NCBI RefSeq assembly: GCF_014647855.1
Contig: NZ_BMPZ01000001.1
Coordinates: 372,001 to 436,000, forward strand
Direction: 5' to 3'
Length of the DNA stretch: 64,000 nt
Origin: Shewanella gelidii
GTDB taxonomy: Bacteria; Pseudomonadota; Gammaproteobacteria; Enterobacterales; Shewanellaceae
This document shows, piece after piece, positions 21,826-32,177 of this stretch. Both the position numbers and the translations under genes were made by a program. The notes under the pieces are model-generated. The model did no database searches. It had not been told where the DNA came from and saw only the letters and a list, made by a program, of their open reading frames with translations. How positions within the stretch are numbered: position 1 is the first letter of the stretch; every line of letters begins with the position of its first letter.

Positions 21826-22281
21826 CTAATTCAACGCCGCGATGCACTCCACCTCGACTTTCGCATTTAGGGCGAGTTTGGACACCGCCATTGCGCTGCG
21901 CGCCGGAAAATGGCCAGGTTCAAAATAGCTTGCGTACGCTTTGTTAAAAGCTGGCCATTCAGACATATCCGTTAAAAAAACCGTACACTTCAACAAATCA
22001 TCCATATCGAGCTGGTGCTTTTTCAGTGACACCTGAATATTATCCATTGTTTGATGGGTTTCAGGTGTAATACCACCTTCGGCTAGCCGACCTTTTGAGG
22101 TTAAACCGATGCTACCAGAAAGGTATAATACTCCAGCATAGGAAACAGCTTCAGAGAAGGGTAAATTTGGGTGTGAATCTGACGGAAAATAATGATGCTC
22201 TTCCGCATGAACATTGGCAGCGCCAAAAGCCAGCGCTAGTGAAGCAAAAAGCATGCTTAAAAATGTGGAACAATTCTGCAT
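21826..22281 (-). CDS. Exported RidA/YjgF-family protein
   Basis: A 151-residue RidA-family protein with an N-terminal signal peptide (residues 1-26, ending NVHA). RidA proteins are trimeric enamine/imine deaminases. The fold's strands are visible: AVSYAGVLYLSGSIG, then the amide-binding-like helix QTMDNIQVSLKK, then LLKCTVFLTDM and the C-terminal strand LALNAKVEVECIA. The usual catalytic Arg region near residue 126 appears as FPARSAMAV, so Arg is kept. What is unusual is the signal peptide, since typical RidA is cytoplasmic. It may act on a periplasmic substrate or belong to a non-deaminating subgroup. Confidence 0.85.
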   Translation of the reverse strand: MQNCSTFLSMLFASLALAFGAANVHAEEHHYFPSDSHPNLPFSEAVSYAGVLYLSGSIGLTSKGRLAEGGITPETHQTMDNIQVSLKKHQLDMDDLLKCTVFLTDMSEWPAFNKAYASYFEPGHFPARSAMAVSKLALNAKVEVECIAALN

Positions 22282-22682
22282 AGATAGACTTCCATGTTAG
22301 GTATCATAAAACATAGGGGAACAAAGTTTTTTTGCTGTTGCAAATTAACGTAGCTAAACCTGAAACTCAATCGAACACGATCATCGCCAACCATTAAACT
22401 CACTTCTGCCTGCCAATTCTTGTTTACACCTGCAACTGGAGCAGCACTTGATGACAGCACTTCAACGATACCTTGAAGCCCTTTAAGAATTGAATATCTG
22501 CAAGTGATAAAACATAAGACGAAAATATTTTCTCTGTAAATGCTCACAGGATAAAACGTACGAATACGGGCAAAATCGGTAAAGCTTGGGGAAAGGGATA
22601 TCCAAGATGTGCTTTAGCTCTCAGAACTCCAGCCGGTAAAAATTTAGTGTAGTCTTAAGAGTGCAGTGCCAAGGGAGTCTAT
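22282..22682. other. Intergenic region, no gene recognised
   Basis: 401 bases between two divergent genes. A 96-codon frame on the minus strand overlaps the RidA start and lacks family features. A ribosome site (GGGAG, 22674-22678) precedes the GTG of the next gene. Otherwise nothing was recognised. Confidence 0.5.
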
Positions 22683-23711
22683 GTGAATTTTGGAAATACT
22701 CCACGTCAGATTGAGAATGAACGCAAAAGGATATTGATTTATACCTTTGTCATCTTTGGCAGCACTTTTCTTTCCACATTTGCCGTCACTTCATTCCTCG
22801 CAGAACGCTATCAGTTAGGCTTCATTTTGAGTTTCTTTTTTGTCATCGCGCTTATCGCTGCCAAAGCAACCAAAAAAGCCCGGCACGTTCAGCCCATCGC
22901 AATCAGCCTTTCCTCTTTGCTGTTGTTACTCTCTATTTACCTACTACTCGGTGGTGGAGCAGAAGGAACAGGGGCTTACTGGACGTATTCAGTCTCAATT
23001 TTCATGGTGCTCATGGTGGGCCCTCATATCGGCAGTATCTTTATGGCGCTGTATATGGTGGCCAATTTTATGCTGCTATTTGGCAACTTTGAATTTATCT
23101 ACCCATATACGGATGTCGAATCCAAACGAATCGTTATCTCTTCGTTTTCCCTTGGCGGACTTATTCTCATGAGTGAATGGGTTCGAGTTCACTCCTACGG
23201 CGCAATCTCCAAGGCATCAGAAGATCATCGCCAACTCGCCAATACCGACCCATTAACGGGTCTACAAAACCGCTTAGGAACCAAAAGCCTTATCGAAGCA
23301 AAAGAAACTTGCAATGCGGCTATTGTCGCCCTCTTAGATATTGATCATTTTAAAACAGTAAACGATGCTCATGGTCACGATGCCGGCGATATCGTGTTAA
23401 AAAAACTAGCGAATTTACTAAAGAAACATACGAAAGGTGGAGACATTACCGCGCGCTGGGGAGGAGAAGAGTTTCTGTTAGTTTTATACGATACTAACCT
23501 TTGCTCAGCAGAGCGCCTAGTTCAAAAAATCAATCATGAGTTTGCTCAATATAGATTTACATTTAACCACCAAGAACAAACCGCAAGTTTTAGCGCAGGT
23601 CTTGCCACAATGGAAGATAGCAAGCAATTTGAATCCGCCGTTTCTATTGCCGATAAGTGTCTTTATAAAGCCAAAAATAATGGCCGAAATAAAGTGGTAT
23701 CAACACTTTAA
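22683..23711 (+). CDS. Membrane diguanylate cyclase (GGDEF)
   Basis: A 342-residue protein with about six membrane helices in residues 15-170 (MASE-like, no recognisable ligand domain) and a C-terminal GGDEF domain starting at DPLTGLQNR. The active site is GGEEF at residues 260-264, so it should make cyclic di-GMP. The I-site position has KGGD (251-254) instead of RxxD, so product feedback is probably weaker or absent. The GTG start has GGGAG upstream. It converges with tyrS and shares a bidirectional terminator. No EAL or HD-GYP partner is nearby. Confidence 0.88.
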   Translation: MNFGNTPRQIENERKRILIYTFVIFGSTFLSTFAVTSFLAERYQLGFILSFFFVIALIAAKATKKARHVQPIAISLSSLLLLLSIYLLLGGGAEGTGAYWTYSVSIFMVLMVGPHIGSIFMALYMVANFMLLFGNFEFIYPYTDVESKRIVISSFSLGGLILMSEWVRVHSYGAISKASEDHRQLANTDPLTGLQNRLGTKSLIEAKETCNAAIVALLDIDHFKTVNDAHGHDAGDIVLKKLANLLKKHTKGGDITARWGGEEFLLVLYDTNLCSAERLVQKINHEFAQYRFTFNHQEQTASFSAGLATMEDSKQFESAVSIADKCLYKAKNNGRNKVVSTL

Positions 23712-23762
23712 AACATGCTTGAGTCAAGACGTCTGAACACGACTAAACGACATCAAAATGAA

Positions 23763-23791
23763 AAAGGCTTACTCTGTGAGTAAGCCTTTTA
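23763..23791. terminator. Bidirectional terminator between diguanylate cyclase gene and tyrS
   Basis: Perfect 13-base inverted repeat AAAAGGCTTACTC / GAGTAAGCCTTTT with a TGT loop. A-runs and T-runs flank it, so it can serve both the plus-strand cyclase gene and minus-strand tyrS. Confidence 0.9.
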
Positions 23792-23813
23792 AAACCGACG
23801 TTCTTGTAGAGTG

Positions 23814-25010
23814 TTATACCAAAGTAATTTTGGCAAACTTACGTTTACCCACTTGGAATACAGCGGTTAAACCCGCGTTCATCACCTGTTTAGTATCTTC
23901 CACTTTTACGCCATCAATTTTAGCTGCGCCTTGCTTAATCATTCGCATGGCATCAGAAGTTGATGCGACTAAACCGGCTTGTTTCAAAACATTTGCAATT
24001 GCAAGTCCATCACCGACTTCGATATCCATTTCTTGAATATTCGTTGGCACCGCACCTTTTTGGAACCGATTAATAAACTCTTGATGAGCGGCTTCAGCTG
24101 CGGCTTGATCATGGAATCGAGCAATAATTTCTTTTGCTAAAGCAATTTTCACGTCGCGGGGATTGGTTCCAGCTGCGACATCAGCTTTAAATTGCTCAAT
24201 TTCAGCCAATGGACGGAAAGACAGTAGCTCAAAGTAACGCCACATTAAATCGTCAGAAATCGACATGATTTTGCCAAACATTTCACCCGCAGGTTCACTC
24301 ACACCGATATAGTTATTAGCAGACTTAGACATCTTCTTCACACCGTCTAAGCCTTCGAGTAACGGCATCATGATTACGGTTTGTGGTTTCTGCCCTTCTG
24401 TTTTTTGCAGTTCACGGCCCATTAACAGATTGAATTTTTGATCCGTACCACCTAGCTCAACGTCCGACTCAAGTGCAACCGAATCATACCCCTGAAGCAG
24501 TGGATACATAAATTCATGGATTGCAATGGACTGACCTGAAGCGTAACGCTTTTTAAAGTCATCGCGTTCCATCATGCGTGCAACCGTTTGTTGTGATGCA
24601 AGACGGATCATGCCAGCAGCACCTAACGGCTCAAGCCAGCTAGAGTTAAACTCAATTCGAGTTTTCGCAGGGTCTAAAATCTTGTAAACCTGCTCTTTAT
24701 ACGTTTCGGCGTTTGCTGCCACTTGCTCAAGCGTCAGTGGTGGTCGTGTACTATTTTTGCCACTTGGGTCACCGACCATACCGGTAAAGTCGCCAATCAA
24801 GAAAATGACTTCGTGACCGAGCTCCTGAAAAGTACGCATTTTATTTAGGATGACGGTATGACCTAAATGAATATCTGGTGCGGTAGGATCAGCACCTAAC
24901 TTAATACGTAAAGGACGCCCTTCTTTCAGTTTCTCAACTAGATCAGATTCAAGTAAAATCTCATCTGTACCACGTTTAATTTCAGCTAATGCTTGATCTA
25001 AATCAGCCAT
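23814..25010 (-). CDS. tyrS: Tyrosyl-tRNA synthetase
   Basis: TyrRS charges tRNA-Tyr. With the start at the ATG at 25010 the protein is 398 residues, the long (about 400) form common in Vibrio and Shewanella. The class I signature is HLGH near residue 47, and KMSKS is intact near residue 235 ([12 protein letters not shown]). A C-terminal S4 RNA-binding domain is visible ([19 protein letters not shown]). The frame is open to 25091, but [14 protein letters not shown] is the family N-terminus, with AGGAG 10 bases upstream. It is divergent from an M23 peptidase gene. Confidence 0.97.
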   Translation of the reverse strand: MADLDQALAEIKRGTDEILLESDLVEKLKEGRPLRIKLGADPTAPDIHLGHTVILNKMRTFQELGHEVIFLIGDFTGMVGDPSGKNSTRPPLTLEQVAANAETYKEQVYKILDPAKTRIEFNSSWLEPLGAAGMIRLASQQTVARMMERDDFKKRYASGQSIAIHEFMYPLLQGYDSVALESDVELGGTDQKFNLLMGRELQKTEGQKPQTVIMMPLLEGLDGVKKMSKSANNYIGVSEPAGEMFGKIMSISDDLMWRYFELLSFRPLAEIEQFKADVAAGTNPRDVKIALAKEIIARFHDQAAAEAAHQEFINRFQKGAVPTNIQEMDIEVGDGLAIANVLKQAGLVASTSDAMRMIKQGAAKIDGVKVEDTKQVMNAGLTAVFQVGKRKFAKITLV

Positions 25011-25133
25011 CTCGGCAACAACTCCTGAGCGCCATACAAAATAAAGAGAACTATGGTACTTGTTAGCCACCACAATTGAAAGTGTGTACACTAAGGGGAT
25101 AACAAAGACGTAGAGAATTTGGTATCGAGGTCA

Positions 25134-26525
25134 ATGAGAAAGGTCATTACTTTATTTAAATTGCTGCCAAAAAAGCATCAACTATTAGTTAGTATTTTAT
25201 TTGCTGCCACCTTCATAGTTATTTGCATTCCATCAGATGACAGCCAAGCATCCAATCAAGCACCACAAGTATCTGACAATAAAGAGTTAAATACTCGTTA
25301 CTCTGTCCCCCTTGCATTTAGAACACCCGAGGCACCTTCTCGGCAACTCGATGAGCCCGAGGCCAGTCAACGGAAAAGCAAAAGTGAGAATATTTCAAGC
25401 CAGCCAAGCCCTGTCGCACAAAAGACAAAGCCATCTCGTTACATTGCAGATGTTGAGCGCTTTGAAGTTAAAAAAGGCGATACGCTCGCCGCTTTATTTG
25501 ATCGCGCAGGCTTAAGTCCTCGAGATGTATATGAAATCACGTTGTTGCCTCATGCCAAAAAAAATCTGCTTAAAATTATGCCCGGCGAGTCTTTAAGTAT
25601 TAGTAAAGACAACCTAGGTGACCTAGCTAAAGTCGAATATGAAGTCAATGAAATAACCACCTTACATATTGAGAAAGACGCCGAGGGTTACCGAGAGCAT
25701 CTGTCCCATAAGAAAGTCGAAAAACGAAACCAATTTGCAAGCGCGACCATTTCTAGCAACTTCTGGAATGCTGGGGTTGCCGCAAAGCTGACTCCCAATC
25801 AAATCATGCAACTCGCAACCATTTTCGGTTGGGATATTGATTTTGCACTGGATTTGCGTGAAGGCGATAGTTTTGCACTGATATTTGAAGAAGAATATGC
25901 CGATGGCGAGTTCTTACGAAATGGCAATATTTTAGCAGCAGAGTTTACGAATCAAGGCGATAGGTATACAGCGGTTCGCTATACCGACGGCCAATATTAT
26001 TCCGATTCTGGCCGCAGTATGCGGAAAGCTTTCCTTCGCTCACCGGTTGATTTTAAATATGTCAGTTCTAACTTTAATCCTCGGCGTTTACACCCCGTCA
26101 CGGGTCGAGTAAAAGCACATCGAGGAGTGGACTACGTCGCAGCGGTTGGCACCCCCATTAAAGCCGCCGGTAAAGGCAGAGTCATCAAATCTGCTTACAA
26201 TAAGTACAATGGTAACTATGTATTTATTAAGCATAATGACACTTACACCACCAAATACTTACACTTAACCAAGCGTAAAGTAAAAGCAGGGCAATCAGTA
26301 AAGCAGGGGCAAATTATTGGTACGCTTGGCCGTACAGGTCGAGTAACCGGCGCGCATTTACACTATGAATTTATTGTCAATGGTGTTCACCGCAACCCAA
26401 GAACTATCAAGCTGCCAAAAGCTCAAGCGATTGCTCGTAAAGAAAAATCAAAATTCCTAGCTATCAGTAAAGCTATCATGGCTAAGCTTGAACATAACAA
26501 GCAAGTCCAGCTCGCAATGCAATAA
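25134..26525 (+). CDS. M23 family peptidoglycan endopeptidase (MepM-like)
   Basis: A protein of about 463 residues that likely hydrolyses peptide cross-links in the cell wall to allow growth. It has an N-terminal membrane anchor or signal (residues about 17-37), an OapA/LysM-like region ([21 protein letters not shown]), a middle domain and a C-terminal LytM domain. Zinc ligands are present: HRGVD near residue 330 and HLHYEF near 405. That predicts an active enzyme, not a degenerate activator of the EnvC type. The start at 25134 has GAGG close upstream; a TTG at 25119 is an alternative. It precedes anmK, so the pair links wall cleavage and recycling. Confidence 0.9.
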   Translation: MRKVITLFKLLPKKHQLLVSILFAATFIVICIPSDDSQASNQAPQVSDNKELNTRYSVPLAFRTPEAPSRQLDEPEASQRKSKSENISSQPSPVAQKTKPSRYIADVERFEVKKGDTLAALFDRAGLSPRDVYEITLLPHAKKNLLKIMPGESLSISKDNLGDLAKVEYEVNEITTLHIEKDAEGYREHLSHKKVEKRNQFASATISSNFWNAGVAAKLTPNQIMQLATIFGWDIDFALDLREGDSFALIFEEEYADGEFLRNGNILAAEFTNQGDRYTAVRYTDGQYYSDSGRSMRKAFLRSPVDFKYVSSNFNPRRLHPVTGRVKAHRGVDYVAAVGTPIKAAGKGRVIKSAYNKYNGNYVFIKHNDTYTTKYLHLTKRKVKAGQSVKQGQIIGTLGRTGRVTGAHLHYEFIVNGVHRNPRTIKLPKAQAIARKEKSKFLAISKAIMAKLEHNKQVQLAMQ

Positions 26526-26541
26526 AAGGACAAAATTAGTT

Positions 26542-27663
26542 ATGAAAACAGCGTATTATATTGGTCTAATGTCAGGTACAAGCATGGATGGAATCGATGC
26601 TGTATTGGTTGACTTTGCGGGCGACCAACCCCAACTTGTCGCGAGCCACACCCAAGTTATTCCAACACATTTATTCAAAGGGCTACAACGTTTGTGTGAG
26701 CCGGGTAGCGATGAAATTAACCGCCTAGGCCGTCTAGATCGCAGCGTCGGGCAGCTATTTGGCGCGGCCGTCAATGAGCTACTCGCGAAAGCAAATATTG
26801 ATAAGAGCCAAGTTATCGCCATTGGCAGTCACGGCCAAACCGTACGCCATATGCCAAGCCTCGAAATTGGTTTTACACTACAAATCGGCGACCCCAATAC
26901 CATCGCAGTTGCAACAGGTATTGACGTCATTGCTGACTTTAGACGCAAAGATATTGCGCTCGGTGGACAAGGGGCACCTCTCGTTCCCGCCTTTCATCAA
27001 CAACTGTTTGCAACACCAGAGCAGCACCGGATGATTTTAAACATTGGCGGTATCGCCAATGTAACGTATTTACCGGCAGAGGACAGCAATAACCAATCAC
27101 AGGTTGTTGGTTTTGATACTGGACCAGGGAACACCCTTCTGGATGCTTGGTGCCAACAAGTCAAAGGCGAACCTTATGACGACAATGGCGCATGGGCCAA
27201 AGAAGGCACAACCGACGCAACGTTATTGCAACAGCTAAAGGCACATCCCTATTTTGCTCTGGGCTACCCCAAAAGCACAGGCAAAGAGCTATTTAGCCAA
27301 AACTGGATCGAGCAGCAACTCGCGGCTTATGGGCAACTCGATGAAGGCGATATTCAATCCACATTACTCGATCTCACATGCCAAACCATTGCAAGTGACA
27401 TTATGAAGCTCTCCGCCCACGGGGAACTCTTTGTTTGTGGCGGTGGTGCTTATAATGCAGAAATGATGAAGCGGATAGCTCAGTTACTTCCAGGTTATCG
27501 AACAACCACGACCCGTGAACTTGGTGTATCGCCAAAATGGGTTGAGGCCATCGCTTTTGCTTGGCTTGCTATGCGCTATGAGCACAGCTTACCTGCCAAC
27601 CTCCCCGCTGTTACCGGAGCCTCTAGAGAAGCAATACTCGGGGCGCGTTTTTGCGCAGCTTAA
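26542..27663 (+). CDS. anmK: Anhydro-N-acetylmuramic acid kinase
   Basis: AnmK phosphorylates and hydrolyses 1,6-anhydro-MurNAc to MurNAc-6-phosphate in peptidoglycan recycling. The protein has about 373 residues. Conserved motifs are [12 protein letters not shown] at the N-terminus (phosphate binding), [10 protein letters not shown] near residue 94, [11 protein letters not shown] near 180 and [12 protein letters not shown] near 200. The ATG at 26542 fits the family start and has AAAGGA upstream. The gene lies 16 bases after the M23 peptidase gene, so cotranscription is likely. Confidence 0.97.
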   Translation: MKTAYYIGLMSGTSMDGIDAVLVDFAGDQPQLVASHTQVIPTHLFKGLQRLCEPGSDEINRLGRLDRSVGQLFGAAVNELLAKANIDKSQVIAIGSHGQTVRHMPSLEIGFTLQIGDPNTIAVATGIDVIADFRRKDIALGGQGAPLVPAFHQQLFATPEQHRMILNIGGIANVTYLPAEDSNNQSQVVGFDTGPGNTLLDAWCQQVKGEPYDDNGAWAKEGTTDATLLQQLKAHPYFALGYPKSTGKELFSQNWIEQQLAAYGQLDEGDIQSTLLDLTCQTIASDIMKLSAHGELFVCGGGAYNAEMMKRIAQLLPGYRTTTTRELGVSPKWVEAIAFAWLAMRYEHSLPANLPAVTGASREAILGARFCAA

Positions 27664-27773
27664 AACGAGCCCATTAATTTATGGTGCAGTATACAAGCTT
27701 CTCGATAGAGCTATGGTAAACTGCGCCATCAATGCCATTAGGCATATCCAGTGAATTTAAAGAGATCAACACC

Positions 27774-28154
27774 ATGAGCAATCAAGCAAAGAAACTTGCT
27801 GACATCAAATCTATGACACCAGAAGCCCGCTATGACTACTTTGTTGAGCAAGTAAAACAACACAAAGTATTATGGAGTCTTCAGGATTCTGAAGGATGCG
27901 TCATGCTAACCACGGAAGAAGAAGACTGCATTCCACTGTGGCCATCAGAGGAAACTGCAAAAATGTGGGCAGTAGACGACTGGAAAACTTGCGAGCCGTT
28001 CGCCATTCCTCTGGAAGAATGGCAAAGCCGCTGGGTTTCAGGCATGGAAGATGATGATCTCTTCGTCGCTGTTTTACCCATGCAAGATGATCTTGGTGTT
28101 GTTGTTCCTCCATTTGAAGTCAATGAAAGATTGACACCAAAGACCAAGCATTAA
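27774..28154 (+). CDS. DUF2750 domain protein
   Basis: A small acidic cytoplasmic protein of about 126 residues that matches the DUF2750 family (central motif VLWSLQDSEGCVML, then PLWPSEETAKMWA and PIPLEEW-like FAIPLEEWQSRW). No function is established. The ATG at 27774 with AGAG upstream is preferred over an upstream frame extension to 27732. It follows anmK after 110 bases and may have its own promoter. Confidence 0.8.
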   Translation: MSNQAKKLADIKSMTPEARYDYFVEQVKQHKVLWSLQDSEGCVMLTTEEEDCIPLWPSEETAKMWAVDDWKTCEPFAIPLEEWQSRWVSGMEDDDLFVAVLPMQDDLGVVVPPFEVNERLTPKTKH

Positions 28155-28191
28155 ACCAATACGCTTCAATATTGTATAGGGACCGATAGAC

Positions 28192-28617
28192 ATGACCGCC
28201 GTCTCGGATGACAAAACGCAAAGTAGACTACCACCAAAGCGTTTAATCGTGCTGCTGGTACTTTATGTCGCCGCATCAATTAGTGGCTTAATGGCAAATC
28301 AAGGCGTTTTATTTTGTGCTTTCACCTTACTGATGGTTCTTGCACTGATTGGTAAACAAAAAGCCGGTTTGATGATGCTTCGAGGCTATACGATTGTGCA
28401 GTTGGTACTCGTGTGTTGCTTACCCATTATTTTGCAAATGCCGGAGAATGTGCAAACGGGTCCCTCCCGATTTAATCTGGCAGGGTTGCAGCTCGACCTA
28501 CCCGACTATGTCGTCTTTGCCACTCTCATTGCGATATGCGCTATACAAGTATGGGTCGCTTTCGATAAAAAAGTGAAAGCCTATTTCAAGCCTAAAATGA
28601 GCTTTAGCATCATTTAA
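28192..28617 (+). CDS. Small hypothetical membrane protein
   Basis: A 141-residue inner-membrane protein with about four hydrophobic segments (residues 19-36, 41-53, 62-81 and 104-125). Not recognised. It starts with ATG at 28192 with AGGGA 10 bases upstream, 37 bases after the DUF2750 gene, and ends before a shared terminator with erpA. Confidence 0.65.
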   Translation: MTAVSDDKTQSRLPPKRLIVLLVLYVAASISGLMANQGVLFCAFTLLMVLALIGKQKAGLMMLRGYTIVQLVLVCCLPIILQMPENVQTGPSRFNLAGLQLDLPDYVVFATLIAICAIQVWVAFDKKVKAYFKPKMSFSII

Positions 28618-28920
28618 TATAAAAGCTTGCACAGCAGCATATTCAAATAGATGGTGGAATGTAAGTATTTCAAAGGAATTACTTCACAGAATCCCTAGCG
28701 GAATGATGACGTCGATACGATTACCAATTAGATCTGTTGTGAGGAGAACTTTGAATAATGCGACAACAATACTCCAGCATCGGTAAATAGTCACCAAGCG
28801 AAGCTTGTGATAGCTTCAGAATATACGGCATGGCTAGAGATATATGAAACACTAGCGACTTGAACATCGCCCATTAAAAAAGCCGTCACATGACGGCTTT
28901 TTTTGTCTCAACGCTTAATA
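28618..28920. other. Intergenic region with terminator, otherwise empty
   Basis: 303 bases between convergent genes. The only element recognised is the hairpin at 28876-28904. Confidence 0.5.
28876..28904. terminator. Bidirectional terminator between membrane protein gene and erpA
   Basis: Perfect repeat AAAAAAGCCGTCA / TGACGGCTTTTTT with a two-base loop, T-run to 28904 and A-run at 28876. It lies 16 bases after the erpA stop. Confidence 0.9.
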
Positions 28921-29271
28921 CTAAACGGAGAAGCTTGCGCCACAACCACAGGTTGTGGTGGCATTTGGGTTTTTCACAAAAAATCGAGAACCTTCTAGAC
29001 CCGAAGTGTAATCAACTTCACCACCCATCAAGTACTGCAAGCTCATTGGATCAACAACAAGCGCCACACCTTGCTTTTCAATAGTAAAATCGCCTTCATT
29101 TACTTTTTCATCAAAAGTAAAGCCATACTGGAACCCTGAGCAGCCACCGCCAGTGACGTACACTCTGAGCTTTAATGCATCATTTTGCTCTTCATCAAGC
29201 AGAGTCTTAACCTTTGTTGCAGCCGCATCAGTGAATTGGATCGGCATTGCTGCATCAGCTTGTTCAGTCAT
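28921..29271 (-). CDS. erpA: Iron-sulfur cluster insertion protein ErpA
   Basis: ErpA is an A-type carrier that delivers 4Fe-4S clusters to apoproteins, including isoprenoid-synthesis enzymes. The 116-residue protein has the three cluster cysteines in [10 protein letters not shown] (about residue 44) and TCGCGASF at the C-terminus. Its start overlaps the end of the upstream DUF6776 gene by 8 bases, so the two are translationally coupled. Confidence 0.96.
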   Translation of the reverse strand: MTEQADAAMPIQFTDAAATKVKTLLDEEQNDALKLRVYVTGGGCSGFQYGFTFDEKVNEGDFTIEKQGVALVVDPMSLQYLMGGEVDYTSGLEGSRFFVKNPNATTTCGCGASFSV

Positions 29272-30067
29272 TACTACCTCGTGCGTTCATTGACTGATCG
29301 GGATTATCTATTACTTGACTATTTTGTTCAAGTAATACCCGCTGCTCTTTTTCAACTTCAAGTAGATCAGAGACCTTAAATACTTGCTCAGCTTGAGCTG
29401 CTTTCGCCCAACGGCTCTTTGGCACATTCACTTTGACCTTCACTTGAGTCAAGCTAAACCCTTCTGGTAATTCAAATTTTGATTCAAACACCTGATAATA
29501 GCGGAAGTTAAATTTTAGCTTTTCATCCGTCAAACTACTCATCGCTATCGATTGCGGCTTACCATCAAGCGTACCATGCAAAGTGACTGCAACTTTTCCT
29601 TTCAAGTACCCTTTACGCTTTTTCAATTGAGTCAGGACTAACTTAATATGATAAGAATCAGGTAGAAGGCCCGCAGACATCTCTAAACCATGAATCGCAA
29701 CACCTTGAGCATTGTGTTCTGGCGCCATAATACTACGATAAAAAGCAAGCTCGCGCTCAAGCTCGACCTGTTGTTGATGTTGTTGGGCAAACATCGACTT
29801 CATATCTTTGTTAGACTGTTTAGCAACGGAGAGTGCTAGGTTTTTGCTAGCAAGCGCTTGAGATTGGGTGGAGAGTTCTTTTTGTAATCGCTCGATATGT
29901 CGATTGGTAATTTTTTCGCGGGTATCGCCATCGCTAAACCAAACGTTATAGCAAAGTGCCCCTAATAACCAAGAGACAAAGACCAACATCACTAAATAGA
30001 GACTCGATGGGCGAATATTGCGCTCGATCACTTGCAGCCGAGCCCACCACGGATAATAATTTGACAT
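29264..30067 (-). CDS. DUF6776 family membrane-anchored protein
   Basis: A protein of about 267 residues. It has one membrane helix near residues 25-42 ([17 protein letters not shown]), a coiled coil around residues 50-115 and a C-terminal beta-rich domain ([13 protein letters not shown] onwards), probably periplasmic. I assign DUF6776 by general resemblance and by position next to erpA. The frame opens at 30109, but the ATG at 30067 has GAGG 10 bases upstream and avoids an odd Cys-rich leader. Function unknown. Confidence 0.7.
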   Translation of the reverse strand: MSNYYPWWARLQVIERNIRPSSLYLVMLVFVSWLLGALCYNVWFSDGDTREKITNRHIERLQKELSTQSQALASKNLALSVAKQSNKDMKSMFAQQHQQQVELERELAFYRSIMAPEHNAQGVAIHGLEMSAGLLPDSYHIKLVLTQLKKRKGYLKGKVAVTLHGTLDGKPQSIAMSSLTDEKLKFNFRYYQVFESKFELPEGFSLTQVKVKVNVPKSRWAKAAQAEQVFKVSDLLEVEKEQRVLLEQNSQVIDNPDQSMNARGSND

Positions 30068-30203
30068 TAAGTAACAGCCTCTTAAACAGAAAATAGGTAA
30101 TATACCCAATCGTCTAGAGGATGCAAATTCACCCAGCAGATTATGCGCAGATACTCTACGTATATCTCATTGATACGATTTTTAAGCAGCGTAACTGCCT
30201 ACA

Positions 30204-31898
30204 TTGATAAATATTAAAAGCAAACTCAAAAATTACTTTAGCTGCGACTTAAGAGACCAGTTATCACAGGCCCAGACAAGCGTCCAACTTTGTTTGTTAG
30301 CTTTGCTTTTTGCGATTGTCGCATCCAGCGTCATTCTAGTATTTAAACTGCTTCTGCAGTGGGCTGAAACCTTTACTCACACCCAAGATATGGACTTCCA
30401 TGGTGTTATGGAAGGCTGGCGCGCTTTGATCCCGTTACTCGGTGCCTTTCTCATTTGGCTGGTCGCCAAAATCAGTTCCAAAAAATATCGCAGGATGGGC
30501 ATCGCCTATGTGCTTCACCGCATTAAGTTGCACTATGGAAAAATCCCACTCGGTTCCGCCCCAAGTCAGTTTTTCCAAGCGCTATTTGCTTTAGGTACCA
30601 ACTTTTCCGTAGGCCGTGAAGGACCAGCAATTCATCTGGGTGCCGTCAGTGCCAGCGTCATGGCCGAAAAATTTAACTTACCGGACAACAGCGTCAGAAT
30701 TATGAGTGCCAGCGGTATCGCAGCGGGGATTGCAGCTACTTTTAACGCCCCATTAGCAGCGGTTATTTTTGTTTTTGAAGTAGTACTGCGTGAATACAAA
30801 GTCCACTATTTCTTTCCCATTATGCTATCGGCCATTTGTGGAGCGATGTCGAGCCAACTAGTATTCGGTAATATTCATGAGCTCGATAACATCCAGGTTA
30901 TTGCAATTCCACTAGAGCATTATCCAGTACTGGCAATTGGCGGCCTATTTATCGGATGCATTGCAGCGGCATTTAATCGAAGTTTACTCAGTGTTACCGC
31001 TGCCACCCAAAACAAGCCCCTACATCAACGCCTTTTACTCGCTGGACTCATCACCACGGCCATTGGCTTTGTCCTGCCACAGGCGCTAGGTACCGGTGAG
31101 CTTGCTATCGCAGAGTGCATTAGTGACGAACCCGCTCTTGGTTTACTATGCGCTATTTTGATTGCAAAAATTATCGCTACGGTTGCTGCACTAGGACTTG
31201 GGATCCCCGGAGGTATCATCGGCCCACTCTATGGTATTGGTGCGCTTGTCGGTGCTATTTTGGCTTTAGTCAGCGCCATGTATTTCCCTTCCCTTACCCC
31301 TTATATCGGCCTGTATGCCATTATCGGCATGACTGCAATGATGGGGACTTGTCTCACCGCGCCGCTAGCGGCACTCGTTGCTTTATTGGAGCTGACCCAT
31401 GATGCAGCGATGATTATGCCAGCGATGTTTGTTACGATCCCTGCCTTCTTATTGGCGTACCAAGGACTCAACACTCGATCGGTATTCTTTAAGCAACTTG
31501 AAATTATGGGGCTTGGTTACAAAGTTCCCCCAGTGAATCAAGGCCTACAGAAAGTGGGGGTTCGCGCCCTCATGAATAAGCAGTTCGTGTTGGTTAAAAA
31601 TGACCCCGACTTACAATTAGAGGTGTTAAAGCGTGCTGATGGGCGTCCTGTACTTGTTCGCAAAGAAAATAATCTTATCGCTCGCTTGCAGCTGAATATG
31701 AGCCAAGGGGAGGAATCTTCTTTGTCACGCGTCGACATTCATGGTCTGCCTGATACCGCAACGCTCAATGAAGTTTATCAAGAGCTTGCCCCTCGGCGTT
31801 CCGGTGAAGTGTTTATTTATCAAGGCGAAAAAGACAATGTTGTTGGCGTCATTAGCTGGGCAAAGCTTTTCCAAGAAATCCGTTCAGGTCAAATATAG
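30204..31898 (+). CDS. clcA: CLC chloride channel family protein, channel-like
   Basis: A 564-residue CLC protein with the usual 16-18 membrane helices followed by a C-terminal region of about 120 residues that looks like a degenerate CBS pair. The gating glutamate is kept: Glu139 in GREGPA. The external glutamate pair of E. coli ClcA (Glu202-Glu203) is Glu192-Val193 here, in NAPLAAVIFVFEVV. Loss of the proton glutamate is typical of CLC channels, so passive chloride flux is predicted. The first filter motif reads GSAP rather than GSGIP. It starts with TTG at 30204. It lies between erpA and hemL, as in E. coli. Confidence 0.88.
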   Translation: MINIKSKLKNYFSCDLRDQLSQAQTSVQLCLLALLFAIVASSVILVFKLLLQWAETFTHTQDMDFHGVMEGWRALIPLLGAFLIWLVAKISSKKYRRMGIAYVLHRIKLHYGKIPLGSAPSQFFQALFALGTNFSVGREGPAIHLGAVSASVMAEKFNLPDNSVRIMSASGIAAGIAATFNAPLAAVIFVFEVVLREYKVHYFFPIMLSAICGAMSSQLVFGNIHELDNIQVIAIPLEHYPVLAIGGLFIGCIAAAFNRSLLSVTAATQNKPLHQRLLLAGLITTAIGFVLPQALGTGELAIAECISDEPALGLLCAILIAKIIATVAALGLGIPGGIIGPLYGIGALVGAILALVSAMYFPSLTPYIGLYAIIGMTAMMGTCLTAPLAALVALLELTHDAAMIMPAMFVTIPAFLLAYQGLNTRSVFFKQLEIMGLGYKVPPVNQGLQKVGVRALMNKQFVLVKNDPDLQLEVLKRADGRPVLVRKENNLIARLQLNMSQGEESSLSRVDIHGLPDTATLNEVYQELAPRRSGEVFIYQGEKDNVVGVISWAKLFQEIRSGQI

Positions 31899-32177
31899 CG
31901 CACTCAATAGTCACAAATCTCTTGTCCGTTCGACAAGTCATCAGTAAGTGATGCGTATTAGATCACATTTACAGCTCGATAGTGATGGATTTGCAGCAAA
32001 AGTTAAGTCGCAATTAAGCAAGAACAAGGTAAGATACCAGCAGCCAAAATTGACCCAAGCTGACGTAAACTCTGCTTGGTGGCAAGTCACCTTGCATTGT
32101 TCGATGAGTGCAGTGACTTGCCAAATATTCACATGATTCTCGCAAAGATTGCGATGCATAAACTTTAAGGATCCAAC

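Noticed and set aside
22257-22547. 96-codon minus-strand frame upstream of the RidA gene
   Set aside because: It overlaps the RidA start, has no ribosome site and shows no family-like pattern.
31948-32136. 62-codon frame between the CLC gene and hemL
   Set aside because: No ribosome site and no recognisable features; a minus-strand frame covers the same bases, so it is likely chance.
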